DNA of 64,000 nucleotides from Mucilaginibacter rivuli (GTDB lineage: Bacteria > Bacteroidota > Bacteroidia > Sphingobacteriales > Sphingobacteriaceae). Positions 16,924-28,300 of the stretch are shown piece after piece. Within the stretch, counting starts at the first letter, position 1. The number at the start of each line of letters is the position of its first letter. The stretch covers positions 124,001 through 188,000 of the forward strand of contig NZ_JAHXPQ010000003.1 in the NCBI RefSeq assembly GCF_019391655.1. Reading direction: 5' to 3'. A program made the translations under genes and the position numbers. The notes under the pieces were generated by a model. The model did not search any database and was not told the origin of the DNA. It saw only the letters and a program-made list of their open reading frames with translations.

Positions 16924-17793
16924 TTGAAACTTATAAAATCTCTCCCTTTAGCTTTATCAATATTGCTATCCGGTGCATTATCAGCATCGGCAATAACTAA
17001 TGGACCAACCGCTGTTGCCAACGGCCCCGGCGATGCGGCCTCTATTTTAGCCCGAAAACAGGTACCCATTTTATGCTATCACCAAATACGCGACTGGACC
17101 GCTAAAGACGGCAAAGTTGGCAAAGACTATATATGCCCTATAGCTACCTTTAAGGCACACATGAAATTACTGGCTGATAGTGGTTATCACACCATTCTGC
17201 CCGATCAGCTTTTTGCATATTTAACTACCGGCACAGCGTTACCGAGCAAACCCATTATGCTAACGTTTGATGATACCGACCTTGACCAGTTTACCATTGC
17301 CAACCCCGAGTTAAAGAAATACCATTTTAAGGCCGTTTATTTTGTAATGACGGTATCATTAGGCCGCCCGCGTTACATGAGCAAAGAACAGGTTAAAAAG
17401 CTATCAGACGAAGGGAATATTATTGGCAGCCACACCTGGGACCATCACATGGTAACCAAATACTCGCATAACTCTGAGCTGAAAATTATTGGCGATAAGG
17501 CACATGGCAGCAAAGTTACCATCCGCAAGGTTGATGACTGGGTTACCCAGATAGATAAGCCAACAAAAACACTGGAAGAAATTACCGGTAAAAAGATTGA
17601 TTACTTTGCCTACCCTTTTGGTTTGTGGAATCCTGCTGCTTTCCCTGAGTTAAAAAAACGTGGCTTTAAAGCGGCCTTCTGTTTAGCCGAAAAACGTGAT
17701 CAGAAAGACCCCTTATTTACCATCCGCCGCATTATAGCCAGCGGTTACTGGAGCGCGAAAACTTTGAGTAATAGTATCAGGCAAAGTTTTTAA
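16924..17793 (+). CDS. secreted polysaccharide deacetylase family protein
   Basis: 289 residues. TTG start at 16924; no ATG is usable and MKLIKSLPLALSILLSGALS is a clear signal peptide. NodB-homology (carbohydrate esterase 4) domain at about 48-285: LTFDDTD with Asp116-Asp117, and the metal site SHTWDHH with His170, His174 and His175. The catalytic motif reads TFDD-T rather than the commoner TFDDG, which still keeps both Asp residues. Likely de-N-acetylates a cell-wall or extracellular polysaccharide. Confidence 0.9.
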   Translation: MKLIKSLPLALSILLSGALSASAITNGPTAVANGPGDAASILARKQVPILCYHQIRDWTAKDGKVGKDYICPIATFKAHMKLLADSGYHTILPDQLFAYLTTGTALPSKPIMLTFDDTDLDQFTIANPELKKYHFKAVYFVMTVSLGRPRYMSKEQVKKLSDEGNIIGSHTWDHHMVTKYSHNSELKIIGDKAHGSKVTIRKVDDWVTQIDKPTKTLEEITGKKIDYFAYPFGLWNPAAFPELKKRGFKAAFCLAEKRDQKDPLFTIRRIIASGYWSAKTLSNSIRQSF

Positions 17794-17810
17794 TTCAATT
17801 ACACCTGTGT

Positions 17811-18014
17811 ATGTTAGCTAAAAAATGGTTTTGGTATATTGCTGGTGGCCTGTTGTTATTGCTTAAGGGTATGTATGATATGGATCATGGAAAGTTTTAT
17901 ACTCAAAGATCTGCTTTTCGCCCCTCCAGGTCTACATTTGAATACATTATTGTAGGAATGATAGGAATAGCCTTCGGAATATATTACTACAATAAAGAGA
18001 GAACTTCCGATTGA
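17811..18014 (+). CDS. small two-helix membrane protein
   Basis: 67 residues, starting 17 nt after the deacetylase stop. Two hydrophobic segments (about 6-22 and 43-60) flank a basic polar loop (QRSAFRPSRS), so it is probably a hairpin in the inner membrane. No family recognised. Position suggests co-transcription with the deacetylase. Confidence 0.6.
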   Translation: MLAKKWFWYIAGGLLLLLKGMYDMDHGKFYTQRSAFRPSRSTFEYIIVGMIGIAFGIYYYNKERTSD

Positions 18015-18020
18015 AGAGAG

Positions 18021-18058
18021 ATACTATCTATAAAGATTAAATACTTTATAGATAGTAT
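18021..18058. terminator. perfect 15-bp hairpin between convergent genes
   Basis: ATACTATCTATAAAG (18021-18035) and CTTTATAGATAGTAT (18044-18058) are exact reverse complements with an 8-nt loop. Its position after the plus-strand gene and before the end of the efflux operon fits a bidirectional terminator, though it is AT-rich and lacks T-tracts. Confidence 0.6.
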
Positions 18059-18092
18059 AACTATCGAGTTAACGCTCGGTCGCTTCCTTAAT

Positions 18093-21000
18093 CTATATAT
18101 CATCCGCATCCAAAGCTAACTTCTTCTCGGCTTCGCGGTCTTTATCCTTACCTATCATTTTGAGCAGTACCGGTAAAACAATAAGCAATAAAGGCAAGGC
18201 GAATATTAGTCCGCCTATTACGGCTATGGCCAATGGTTGATGAAGTTGCGCACCGGTACCTATACCCAGGGCCAAGGGCAACAAGGCGATGATAGCTCCT
18301 GTGGCCGTCATTAACTTAGGCCGTAAGCGGGCAGCTATTGCGTGTACAATACTTTGCTCGCTTGTCCACTCGTAACTGCCGGTATCGTATTGGTGATAGG
18401 TAAATATGGCGTTCTCGGCTATGATACCGATGATCATGATAATACCGGTATAGCTACCCACATTTAACGGTGTGTGAGTAATAAGCAAGGCAAGGAAACA
18501 TCCCGCAGCACCTAATACCGCCAGAAAAATGATAATGGCTGCCGCCAGGAAATTGCGGAAGAGCACCAGTAATACAATAAACACTAAAATGCTTGCTGTG
18601 ATCAGGATGATCAACAATTCCTTAAATGCTTGTTGCTGCTGCGCATAATCGCCACCGTACTCAATGTGGTAGCCCGATGGCATACTCAGAGTACCTAATT
18701 TGCTTTGTATCTCTTTTAAGGTGCTCCCCAGGTCACGGTTATCTAAACGTGCGGTAATTACTCCCATCATTTTCTGGTTCTCGCGCACTATCTCAGCAAC
18801 GCCGGGCTGCATGGTTACTTTGGCTAATGATGATAAGGTTTTTACTTGCCCTCCCGGTAAGAAAACACTCGTACCCTCAAACTGTTGCACAGATGTTTGA
18901 GAAGCCTTAGGATAAATGAGCCTGATATTTACCGATTGCTCCTTATCCACAATGGTGCTGATGATGTTACCATCCAATTGCGATTGCAACTGAAACTGGA
19001 AGTCGGCCGGGTTCATGCCCAGCTGCGCCAATTTGGTTACGTCGGGGTTTACGTTGATCTCTGGGCCTGCGATGGTAATGCCGTTAAAAACATCGGCGGT
19101 GCCTTTTACTTTGGTAACAAGTTCTGCTGCCTGGGTACTGATGTCTTGCAATTTGGCCTGGTCATCACCATATACCTTTATTTCGATGGGTTGGGCCGAT
19201 GCCATCAGGTCGCCAAGCATATCTCCTATCACCTGTCCAAAATCTACCTGCAACTGCGGCAACACACCTTCTATTTCTTTACGGATATCATCCGAAACCT
19301 CATCGGTGGTCTTACCGCGTTTCTTTTTAAGTTGGATCAAATAATCGCCCGTATTAGGTTCGGTAATAAAGAAACCCATTTGTGTGCCCAAACGGCGCGA
19401 GTATGACGCTACCTCGGGCGTGTGCTGTACAATATCATCTACCTGGCGCAGCATGCGGTCGGTTTCTTCTAATGTCGTTCCGGGCGGGCTCTTAAAATCG
19501 AGCACGATGGCGCCTTCGTCCATCGACGGCAGAAAACCCGAATCTAACCTGCCGGGAACGATGACCATGATGGCAATGCAACCAATTATAAACACAATAC
19601 TGATAACGGGTACTTTGAGAAAGAACTTTATCCAGCCATCTTTAACATGGTGGGGTTTGGCTTCCGTCCGCTTTAGCGGGATAAAAATAAAGAGCATGGG
19701 CAATAGCAGCCAGGTTACCAAAAACGACATGCTCAGCGTAATGATCATGGTAAAGGCCAGCACTTTAAAATACGCGCCCGCAACACCGCTCATCAATACA
19801 AACGGTATAAAAATTACGATGGTACTGAGCGATGAACCAAGCATAGATGAGAACAAATAAGCCATTGCCCTTTTTACCACGTGGTGCATTCCTTCACCCG
19901 GATGGTCTTCATGGCTGCGGAAGATCTGCTCGACCACAATCACCGCGTCATCTATCATTAAACCAATAGCCGCAGCTATTGCGCCAAGCGTCATGATATT
20001 TATGGTATAGTTGAACACCACCAGCGCGATAAGTGAAAGCGCCAAAGTTGTGGGGATAGTAATTAGCACAATAACACTTGCGCGGAACGAGCGCAGGAAG
20101 ATCACCACTACAATGATAGCCAGCACCAGGCCTATCCACAATACATCTTCAATGCTTTTTACGCTATCGTTAACAAAATCAGCTTGTTTATAATATGGTA
20201 TGATACGGACGTCTTTCGGCAGTATTTTGGTGAGCTCGGCAATCTTATCATTTACGCCTTTGTTCACGTCTATCAGGTTGGCATCTGGTTGTTTGATCAC
20301 CGCGATCAGCGGCACATCCTTACCGTTGGCGTTGATGCGTACATATTCTTTTTGCTCGGTGATCTTGATATCGGCAACGTCTTTTAAAAATATGGTACGT
20401 TTCGGACTGTTGAGCACCACCAGGTTTTGTAGCTTGTCTATATTATCGATGGCGTTGTTGGTGAGGTTCAAATACAAACGCCCATGGTCGTTTATATAAC
20501 CGTTGGATGTCAGGATATTTGCCTGTGTTATAGCCGTTGATATTTGCGATGGCGTAATGCTTAAAGCGGTTAACTTAGCTGGCTGCATAATTACCTGGTA
20601 TTCTTTAGTCTTGCCCCCGGTTATGGCGATATCGGCCACGCCAGGTACAGCGGCTAAAAATGGCCTTACCTGAAACTGGGCTATCTTTTTCAGTTCGATG
20701 GGTGTGCGGTTACCTTCGAGCGAGAAACCCATTACCGGCAAAATGGATGGGTTCATTTTCTGCACCGTGATCTGGGTGTTTGGCAGCAGGTCTCCTTTTA
20801 CCTGCTCGGTAAGTGCCTGCACCTGCGCCATGGCCTTATCAATATCGGTATTCCAATTTATAAAAATATTGATCTCAACGCTGCCGCGGGAGGTGTTGGT
20901 GCGGATGAGGTTCAATCCCTCGGTACGCTTGATGGCATTTTCCAACGGGATGGTTACCGTGGTCATCATCTTATCCACCGGCTGCTGTCCTGCATCGGCG

Positions 21001-21188
21001 ATCACCTTTATTTTGGGGAAGGTAATATCGGGGAACAAGCCCGTTTTGAGCTGCATAAAGCTATACACACCTCCCATTAGGATGAGTATCAGCAAACCCA
21101 GCAAAGGTTTTTTATAGTGCGAGTGGAGCCCGCCCGACAAAAACCTTTTGGCGGCCAAAGAATTGGCTTTATTTGATTGCTCGGCCAT
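18093..21188 (-). CDS. RND efflux transporter permease
   Basis: 1031-residue inner-membrane proton-driven pump of the AcrB/CusA-like RND superfamily. N-terminal TM1 follows a short cytoplasmic leader, the porter domain begins with FPDITFPKIKVIADAGQQPV, and TM4 carries the paired acidic residues in GLMIDDAVIVVEQIFR. A second docking/porter half and TM7-12 follow. The substrate (drug or metal) cannot be told; Met-rich heavy-metal motifs of CusA type are not obvious. Last gene of a three-gene operon: TolC, adaptor, pump, with 1-nt gaps. Confidence 0.95.
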   Translation of the reverse strand: MAEQSNKANSLAAKRFLSGGLHSHYKKPLLGLLILILMGGVYSFMQLKTGLFPDITFPKIKVIADAGQQPVDKMMTTVTIPLENAIKRTEGLNLIRTNTSRGSVEINIFINWNTDIDKAMAQVQALTEQVKGDLLPNTQITVQKMNPSILPVMGFSLEGNRTPIELKKIAQFQVRPFLAAVPGVADIAITGGKTKEYQVIMQPAKLTALSITPSQISTAITQANILTSNGYINDHGRLYLNLTNNAIDNIDKLQNLVVLNSPKRTIFLKDVADIKITEQKEYVRINANGKDVPLIAVIKQPDANLIDVNKGVNDKIAELTKILPKDVRIIPYYKQADFVNDSVKSIEDVLWIGLVLAIIVVVIFLRSFRASVIVLITIPTTLALSLIALVVFNYTINIMTLGAIAAAIGLMIDDAVIVVEQIFRSHEDHPGEGMHHVVKRAMAYLFSSMLGSSLSTIVIFIPFVLMSGVAGAYFKVLAFTMIITLSMSFLVTWLLLPMLFIFIPLKRTEAKPHHVKDGWIKFFLKVPVISIVFIIGCIAIMVIVPGRLDSGFLPSMDEGAIVLDFKSPPGTTLEETDRMLRQVDDIVQHTPEVASYSRRLGTQMGFFITEPNTGDYLIQLKKKRGKTTDEVSDDIRKEIEGVLPQLQVDFGQVIGDMLGDLMASAQPIEIKVYGDDQAKLQDISTQAAELVTKVKGTADVFNGITIAGPEINVNPDVTKLAQLGMNPADFQFQLQSQLDGNIISTIVDKEQSVNIRLIYPKASQTSVQQFEGTSVFLPGGQVKTLSSLAKVTMQPGVAEIVRENQKMMGVITARLDNRDLGSTLKEIQSKLGTLSMPSGYHIEYGGDYAQQQQAFKELLIILITASILVFIVLLVLFRNFLAAAIIIFLAVLGAAGCFLALLITHTPLNVGSYTGIIMIIGIIAENAIFTYHQYDTGSYEWTSEQSIVHAIAARLRPKLMTATGAIIALLPLALGIGTGAQLHQPLAIAVIGGLIFALPLLLIVLPVLLKMIGKDKDREAEKKLALDADDI

Positions 21189-21189
21189 A

Positions 21190-22125
21190 TTAGTCTTCTT
21201 TGCCTCCCTTACCAGCCAGTTTCACTTTACTTGAATCAGCTAATCCATAAGCTCCATCTAAAATGATCTTGTCGCTGGTGCTGATGCCTTTGGCCTGTAT
21301 TTCTTGTAATGAGTCAGTTGATATTTTGCCGGCTTGCACTTCTATCTTGTAAGCTTTGCCATCGGCACCCAACTTGAATATCCAGAAATGCTCCTGCGTT
21401 TCATCGGTTTGCACAGCTTTAACGGGAACGGCCAGGCCCTGCTCGGTAGTAGACAGATTGATAACCACCTTTAAGTTAGCGCCTTCCGGCAGGTTAGTTG
21501 AAGCGATGGGTACGATAAATGATTGCGTTTGCGAAGCCGGGTCGGCAGTGGGTAGGCCTGCCTGCAGGTTCTTGCTAAGCTTGGTACCATCTGGCATTAC
21601 AACAGTACAGGCTGTACCCGCGTGAACTTTGCTTAGGTATTCCACAGGTACATTTACCAATAATACTAACGATGATTGTTGTGTCAAGGTTGCAAGTATA
21701 TCCCCTTCGGCAACAAAATCGCCGTTTTGGTAATTTACAGCGGTAAGGATGCCACCTGTACCTGCTACTACCGGTATAGGGTTGCGAAACTTTTCGAGGA
21801 TACCGCTTTTATCAATGTTCTTTAATGCTTCCTGCTCTTTGCTGGTAATGGTACAATAAACAGAACCACCTCTTACCACATCGCCCATTTTCCAACCACG
21901 GTGGTGTACGTAGCCTGCAATGCCTGCCCGTATAACGGCTTTTTGCTGGTATTGCGTAGTTCCTGTAAAAGTAACACTGTTACTAAAGCTGTGATTTGCC
22001 GGGTTACCAACGGTTACTACGGGAGTACTTTCTACGGCGGCGTCTTCGGCCGGGGGAGCGCTCGTACAGGCAGCCTGGATAAACAACACTCCTAATCCCA
22101 ATATGTATAATCTATCTTTATGCAT
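21190..22125 (-). CDS. RND efflux periplasmic adaptor lipoprotein
   Basis: Membrane-fusion protein joining the pump to the outer-membrane channel. 311 residues, lipoprotein signal with Cys in QAACTSAPP at about 20. A biotinyl-lipoyl-like half-motif GIAGYVHHRGWKMGDVVRGG at about 67-87 and its partner GTGGILTAVNYQNGDFVAEGDILATL at about 120-146 are present. The alpha-hairpin between the lipoyl halves is short, as in the compact adaptors. Starts 1 nt after the TolC gene stop. Confidence 0.92.
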   Translation of the reverse strand: MHKDRLYILGLGVLFIQAACTSAPPAEDAAVESTPVVTVGNPANHSFSNSVTFTGTTQYQQKAVIRAGIAGYVHHRGWKMGDVVRGGSVYCTITSKEQEALKNIDKSGILEKFRNPIPVVAGTGGILTAVNYQNGDFVAEGDILATLTQQSSLVLLVNVPVEYLSKVHAGTACTVVMPDGTKLSKNLQAGLPTADPASQTQSFIVPIASTNLPEGANLKVVINLSTTEQGLAVPVKAVQTDETQEHFWIFKLGADGKAYKIEVQAGKISTDSLQEIQAKGISTSDKIILDGAYGLADSSKVKLAGKGGKED

Positions 22126-22126
22126 G

Positions 22127-23419
22127 TTACCAGTTATAATAATTGTATTGGTTAATAAGCAGCAAAACCTGTGTGCGGGCTGCCGTTAAACTCTGCTTTG
22201 CCGCTGCATAATCCTGCAGCGATTTTACATACTCAATAATAGATAGTTGCCCGCCCGCCAGTTTTTCCCTGTCGAGCTTAAGCAATAGTTCCTGCTTATC
22301 AATAAGGCCCTGTATTTGAGCGTTGCTGAGTTTAAACAAGTCTATCTGTTTGTGGATACTCTCCAAATAATTTTTCTGCTGAACGGTAAAGTTATCGCGT
22401 GCATAAGTAAGGTTTTGCTGCGTAATCTTGTTTTGGCTTTCCACTATTTTACGCTGGCGCCCGTCATATATCGGGATATTTAAATGTAGCGAAGCATCGA
22501 ACCCTACATTGTGCGGGATATTTGTAAAATCAGATGCCAGCATACCTCCGCTCCCGCCCAGGGTTAATGTAGGCAGGTATTTGGTGTTAAATGCATTTTG
22601 TGCCAATACCAGGTTCAAGCTATCTAACTTAAATTTTTCTTTATAATAAAAAGCTGTTGGCTTGGTTATCAATGTCAAATCAGGCTCCTGCAGTTTAACC
22701 ATACCGCTATCTGTAATTATGGCAAGGTTTTTCAAAGCTCCGTAAGCATTTATCTCTGTTATTTTAGCCTGACTCAGTTCATTTTCGCGGGTGTTGAGTT
22801 CTATGGCCAATAACAGGTAATCGCTTTGTTGCAGCAGTCCACGCTTTACCAATGCTTCAACCGCGGCATGGCGCTGTTTTATTTCATTAATTATAAGTGC
22901 TAAATATTCTTCCTGCTGTTGTATCTGGTAAACCTGTATGTATTGATCGGTGATGGATTTACGCAAGTCGTGTTCCAACTGCCCCTTGGCATAGCTGTTA
23001 GTGGCGCCAAGGTTGGTATTTTGATCTTGCAGGGCTTTAATAGTTTTTTTATTGAGCAGGTTAAGCGATACCTGCATCTGTGTGGCGTACATGCCGCCAT
23101 TGGTTTGGCCAATATCATAGCCAAAAGCGTTTTCGGATGGCGCTGTGGTAATGGCGATGGGCTTTCCATCGCTGCCAAAAAACGGGGCGAAAAGGTAATC
23201 GGAAGTAAAATTGACTTGCGGTGCTTTATTCTGGGCATTTATCAGTTGGGCCTGCAGGCTATAAAATTGTTGCTGGTTTACATTACTGCGGATGTTGGGA
23301 TCACTTTGCAGGGCATGATCAATAAAGTAACTGAGTGTGGGTTGCTGCTGCGCAAAAACAGGCTTCCTTACAAAAAACAATGCGAATATGATGAAAGTAG
23401 TACTTAAGCCTTGCCTCAT
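22127..23419 (-). CDS. TolC-family outer-membrane efflux protein
   Basis: 430-residue outer-membrane channel; signal peptide about 1-23 (ends VFAQ). Two internal repeats of long amphipathic helices, typical of TolC, with LTLGGSGGM beta-strand parts, and the C-terminal segment RTQVLLLINQYNYYNW. First gene of the efflux operon, with a -7 box match 21 nt upstream of its ATG. Confidence 0.93.
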   Translation of the reverse strand: MRQGLSTTFIIFALFFVRKPVFAQQQPTLSYFIDHALQSDPNIRSNVNQQQFYSLQAQLINAQNKAPQVNFTSDYLFAPFFGSDGKPIAITTAPSENAFGYDIGQTNGGMYATQMQVSLNLLNKKTIKALQDQNTNLGATNSYAKGQLEHDLRKSITDQYIQVYQIQQQEEYLALIINEIKQRHAAVEALVKRGLLQQSDYLLLAIELNTRENELSQAKITEINAYGALKNLAIITDSGMVKLQEPDLTLITKPTAFYYKEKFKLDSLNLVLAQNAFNTKYLPTLTLGGSGGMLASDFTNIPHNVGFDASLHLNIPIYDGRQRKIVESQNKITQQNLTYARDNFTVQQKNYLESIHKQIDLFKLSNAQIQGLIDKQELLLKLDREKLAGGQLSIIEYVKSLQDYAAAKQSLTAARTQVLLLINQYNYYNW

Positions 23420-23440
23420 TTATATTATAGATGTGTTAAA

Positions 23441-23448
23441 CAAAAATA
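23441..23448 (-). promoter_or_regulatory. -7 box of efflux operon
   Basis: TATTTTTG matches TAnnTTTG, 21 nt upstream of the TolC-gene ATG. No TTG at the matching -33 position. Confidence 0.5.
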
Positions 23449-23605
23449 GTCGTAAAATCTGTAGAAAAACTAAACACCTGGCCTAATCTGAACTTTAATT
23501 TATATGATTTGTTTTGAGATAAAAGAAAGTAAGGGAAATGATGGTAATTGTATAATTTTACGGGTGAGTTACGCGAGCGATAAGATAACGAGTTTAAATT
23601 TATAT

Positions 23606-24673
23606 ATGACGACCAGTACCGATACTTTATACAACAATGCCATTAGCTTATTGCAGCAACTGATAGCAACGCCATCTGTTAGTAGGCAGGAGGCAGATAC
23701 TGCATTGATTATTAACACCTTCCTGACCTCGCGTGAGGTGCTAACGTATCGTAAAGAAAATAATATTTGGGCATATAACGCTCATTTTGATGATGCCAAA
23801 CCTACCATCCTGCTTAACTCGCACCATGATACTGTGAAGGCTAACCCCGGCTACACGCGCAACCCGCATGCCGCTGATATTGAAGATGGTAAGCTTTACG
23901 GGCTGGGCAGCAATGATGCCGGTGGCTGTTTGGTTTCGCTTATCGCGACGTTCCTGCATTTTTATGAGCGTACCGATCTGAAATATAACCTTTGCCTTGC
24001 GGCTACTGCCGAAGAAGAAATTTCGGGTAAGAACGGTATAGAATTGGTGCTGCCCGATCTTGGCGAGCTGGACTTTGCCATTGTTGGCGAGCCTACACTG
24101 ATGAACCTGGCCATTGCTGAACGTGGCCTGATGGTTTTAGATTGTACCGCACATGGTAAAGCAGGCCATGCCGCCCGCGAAGAAGGCGACAATGCAATTT
24201 ATAAGGCAATAAAAGATATCGAATGGTTCCGCACGTTCATATTCCCGAAGGAATCAGAATTATTCGGACCGATAAAGATGTCGGTTACCGTTATTAACGC
24301 AGGCACGCAGCATAATGTAGTACCCGAAAGCTGCAATTTTGTAGTTGATGTAAGGGTAACAGACGCCTACCGCAACGACGAGGTTTTAACCATTATTAGA
24401 GAACACGTAAACTGCGAAGTAAAGGCACGTTCAACACGGTTAAAGCCATCATCAATAGATAAGAACCACCCTATTGTACAAGCGGGTATTGCAATGGGTA
24501 AAAGTACTTATGGCTCCCCTACTACTTCTGACCAGGCCTTGTTGGATATCCCATCATTAAAAATGGGTCCCGGTGATTCGGCAAGATCACACATGGCGGA
24601 TGAATATGTATATGTAGATGAAATCAGGAATGGGATAGACGGATATATCGGGCTATTGAAACAGGTATTATAA
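23606..24673 (+). CDS. M20-family peptidase, acetylornithine-deacetylase-like
   Basis: Zinc-dependent amide hydrolase. 355 residues from the ATG at 23606; the frame is open 34 codons further upstream but that extension has no family similarity. Motifs: LNSHHDTVK (metal His and Asp75, residues 71-78), GLGSNDAGG (bridging Asp104), AATAEEEISG (catalytic Glu at 136-137), FAIVGEPT. This is the form found in Bacteroidota, where members serve arginine synthesis by removing an acyl group from ornithine. No other arg gene is nearby, so the substrate is inferred. Confidence 0.88.
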   Translation: MTTSTDTLYNNAISLLQQLIATPSVSRQEADTALIINTFLTSREVLTYRKENNIWAYNAHFDDAKPTILLNSHHDTVKANPGYTRNPHAADIEDGKLYGLGSNDAGGCLVSLIATFLHFYERTDLKYNLCLAATAEEEISGKNGIELVLPDLGELDFAIVGEPTLMNLAIAERGLMVLDCTAHGKAGHAAREEGDNAIYKAIKDIEWFRTFIFPKESELFGPIKMSVTVINAGTQHNVVPESCNFVVDVRVTDAYRNDEVLTIIREHVNCEVKARSTRLKPSSIDKNHPIVQAGIAMGKSTYGSPTTSDQALLDIPSLKMGPGDSARSHMADEYVYVDEIRNGIDGYIGLLKQVL

Positions 24674-24834
24674 ATCTCAATCATCAAACTAAAGCAATAT
24701 TCTTCTCTGCAAAACAACTCAAGTACCGTGTTTAAACGTATGTGACAGTAAAGATTTAAATTATTATCTTCACCACAACTTCAATATATGATTTTAAACT
24801 TTTTAGCGTTCAATAGGTTGAAGTTTAATTGCCT

Positions 24835-25299
24835 ATGAAGCGTTTGTTTACCACGATATTACTTGCCGCGATATTTAGCGGTGTATTTGGCAAAACGAGC
24901 CAATTTGCCGACTCCGTAGAGATATGCCACCGCAAATACGAAATCCCCGCCGGCTCAAAGCTTACCGCCCCAAATGAATTAACCGGGCCTGATTATTCGA
25001 TATCCTGGGAATACGTTAACGAAAAAAAGCAGGAGAAACTGGTAAATAACACCCTCAGCGATATATCAAAACAGAAAAACTTCAGGCAAGCAGACTTGGA
25101 ATGCTACTTTTTGTTCACCGAAGCTAAAGCGTATGCTTTAACTTTTGATAATAATTCGGGCGTACCTTCGGGTGCTATTATTATTGCGGCTACAGTAAAA
25201 CAACAACCTGTGTTTATTAAAATAACCCTCACAAGAGCGAATTTTACCAATGAGGGCTTACCATTAATAATTTCATCATTAATTACTTTAAGATTGTAG
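24835..25299 (+). CDS. hypothetical secreted protein
   Basis: 154 residues; signal peptide about 1-18. I recognise no domain. It has a single Cys pair region (EICHRKY and LECYFLF), and the rest looks like mixed alpha/beta. The ATG at 24835 is preferred over an in-frame TTG two codons upstream. It ends 4 nt before the large T9SS cargo gene, so the two are almost certainly one operon; it may assist or accompany that protein. Confidence 0.7.
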   Translation: MKRLFTTILLAAIFSGVFGKTSQFADSVEICHRKYEIPAGSKLTAPNELTGPDYSISWEYVNEKKQEKLVNNTLSDISKQKNFRQADLECYFLFTEAKAYALTFDNNSGVPSGAIIIAATVKQQPVFIKITLTRANFTNEGLPLIISSLITLRL

Positions 25300-25303
25300 C
25301 TGT

Positions 25304-28300
25304 ATGCTGAAACATTGCTGTTATTGGTTTATCGGGATACTTATTATGATGATAAGTGTACATGGAACCAGCGCGCAAAGTATTAGCAACGCAGGTACCG
25401 AGTTTTGGTCTGTCTTCCCTACGCACCAGCCTAACAGCTCTACTGAATTAGCTACCAACAGCATTTTCATTACCAGTAGCCAGGCATCATCCGGAGTGGT
25501 AACCTGTGGTACATTCTCAACCACCTTTAGTGTAACACCTAATACCGTGGTTGAAGTACCAATACCCCGCGCCATATCTTATATTAATGCTACGGAAGGC
25601 AACACGGTATTGAAAAACAGGGCTATACACATAGTAGTGGATGCCGGAAAACCAAAAGTAGTAGTGTACAGCCATATTTTTGCAGGGAAGCGTTCGGCTG
25701 CATCGTTAATTTTACCTAAGGATGCATTGAGCCAAAAATACTTTAGCATGAACTACCAGGAGCTCAATCAGCAAAGCCCGGAAGGGCAAAATTATATTGC
25801 TATAGTGGCAACACAAGCCAATACAACAGTACATATAAAAAGAGGCACTACCGAACTGGTGCCGGGCGGTGTTACCTTAACCAATGTTAATGATGTATAT
25901 GAATACCTTGTAACACCCGATCTTACCGGTGTATCGGTTTCTGTTGATACGCTTAATTCGGCATGCAAAAGTTTCGCTATGTTTAGCGGCAGTTCGGGTG
26001 CATATATATCCACCGCCACCTGTAGCCCTGCATCGCTCGATCCACTTTTTCAGCAATGTTACCCTATTGAAAGCTGGGGAATGGCCTATGGCTTTGTACC
26101 GTTTAGTACTAACAGCCCTAACTTTACTTTCCCGGTACGCACCGTGGGGCAATACGCACGCATAGTGGCCAAAGATGATAATACCGTAGTAAGAATTGAT
26201 GGTACAGCGGTAGCCACACTTAATTCAGGTCAGTTTTACACCACACCATCGCCACTACAATCAGCATCATATATAACAGGGTCAAAACCAATTAGCGTAG
26301 CGCAGTATGCTTTAACACAAGCTTGCGCAACTACCGGAAGAGGCGTTGGTTATAGCGACCCGGATATGGTTATCCTTAATCCTATAAATTATAACATTAA
26401 AAACATAACCGTTTACTCATCCACCAAACAGGTAATCGAAGAAGAGTATATCAATGTACTCATCAAAACTTCGGCGGCAGCCAGTTTTCGTATCAATAAC
26501 GCGGTACCCACGGGTAGTTTTTTCGCTATGCCAACCTTGCCGGGATATTCTTACATGCAGTTAGATCTGACCAAACTAAATACCGGCGGAACAAAAAGCT
26601 TTAATTTAACAGCCGATGATGGTTTTAACGCAATAGCATATGGTTTCGGCAATGTAGAATCATATTCCTATTCAGCGGGTACCAGCCTGGCATCATCACA
26701 AACGGTAAGCACCATAAAATCTTCAGATAATACGGTTATCGACTCGGCATGCGTTAACGAAAACTTCTTTTTTAAACTTACGCTCCCTTTTAAATCGCCC
26801 CAGATAACCTGGAACATGGACCCCGCGGATGCCCCCGTTGTACAAACCAGCCCCACAGCAAAAGCTGATACTACCAATGGTATAATTTCGTATTTATATA
26901 CCTTACCCAAAACACCCGCATATAATACCGCCGGATCCCATAAGTATAACATATCAGCACAATACCCTACTACACAGGGCGGCTGTGCAACCGGTTCGCA
27001 AGATATATCGGGGACATTTTTTGTGGTTCCGCTGCCAGTAGTATCATTTACCCATACACCCGAAGCCTGCCATAGCATTATTGATTTTAAAGATAAAAGC
27101 ACATCGCAGGTTGGTAGTGTTAACCAGTATTTATGGGATTTTGGCGACCCGAATAATAAACTAAGCAGCAATACATCAACTTTGGCTAACCCTATACATG
27201 CTTACGCGGATAGCGGATTATACTATGTAAAAGAAACGGTAACATCTACAACGGGCTGCCAAACATTTAAAATAGACACGGTACGGATATTGCAACATAT
27301 AACATTAGATTTTTCTACACCAAACCTGAACTGCTCAAACTCGGCTGTTACCTTTACCGATCAGAGCACCACTATTGATTTTACCGTTGTTACACGCAAA
27401 TGGTTTTTTGGCGATGGCTCATCGGATATTGTTAATAATGGCCCTACGGTATCACATCAGTATTTAAAAAGCGGAAACTATAATGTAAAACTGGTATTGG
27501 TAAGCAATACTGGCTGCCAAAGCGATACCATCACTAAGCAGGTTGTTATATCAGCCAGCCCGATAGCAAAATTTAATATACCCGGTGTTTGCGCAAAAGA
27601 TAGTTATGCCCAATTTATTGATGAGTCGGCAATGTCTGACAATTCGACTGTAACCTTTAAATATCACTGGGATTTTGGAGATATCAATAACTCAGCACAT
27701 ACCGATACCTCATCCCAACAGTTTCCTAAATATTATTATAATACTATTGGTAAATACACGGTTACTTTAACCATAACCGCTCCATCCGGCTGTACAGATG
27801 TTACTCAAAAAACATTTGAAATTAACGGTGGCACACCTAAAGCCGATTTTGATATTATCAATACAGGCCCGGTTTGTAGCGGGCAGCCTGTAATGATATT
27901 GAATAAGTCCACCGTTGCTCCCGGGGTGATCACCAAAATAGAAATATTCTATGATAATGTAAACCAACCAACTGTTAAAACGATTATAGATACTCCGGGA
28001 CGCTTTGAAGGCAATATTTTCAGTCATGTTTATACACTATACAACAGGCTGCCCGATAGCAAAGATTACGACATTAAATTAAAAGCATATTCAGGTGGAG
28101 TTTGTGTTGACTCGTTAACCCGCACGGTTACCATACTGCCGGTGCCTAAAGTAAAGTTTGATGCTTTGGATAAGATCTGTTTTTTAGCAACTCCTGTTCA
28201 GCTAACCCAGGGATCAGAAACAACAGGCATACAGGGAACAGGTACATATTCAGGGGATGGGGTATCGTTGGGCGGGCTATTTAACCCTGCTATTGCCGGG

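Noticed and set aside
18021..18058. Transposon terminal repeat
   Set aside because: A single hairpin between convergent genes with no transposase; a terminator is simpler.
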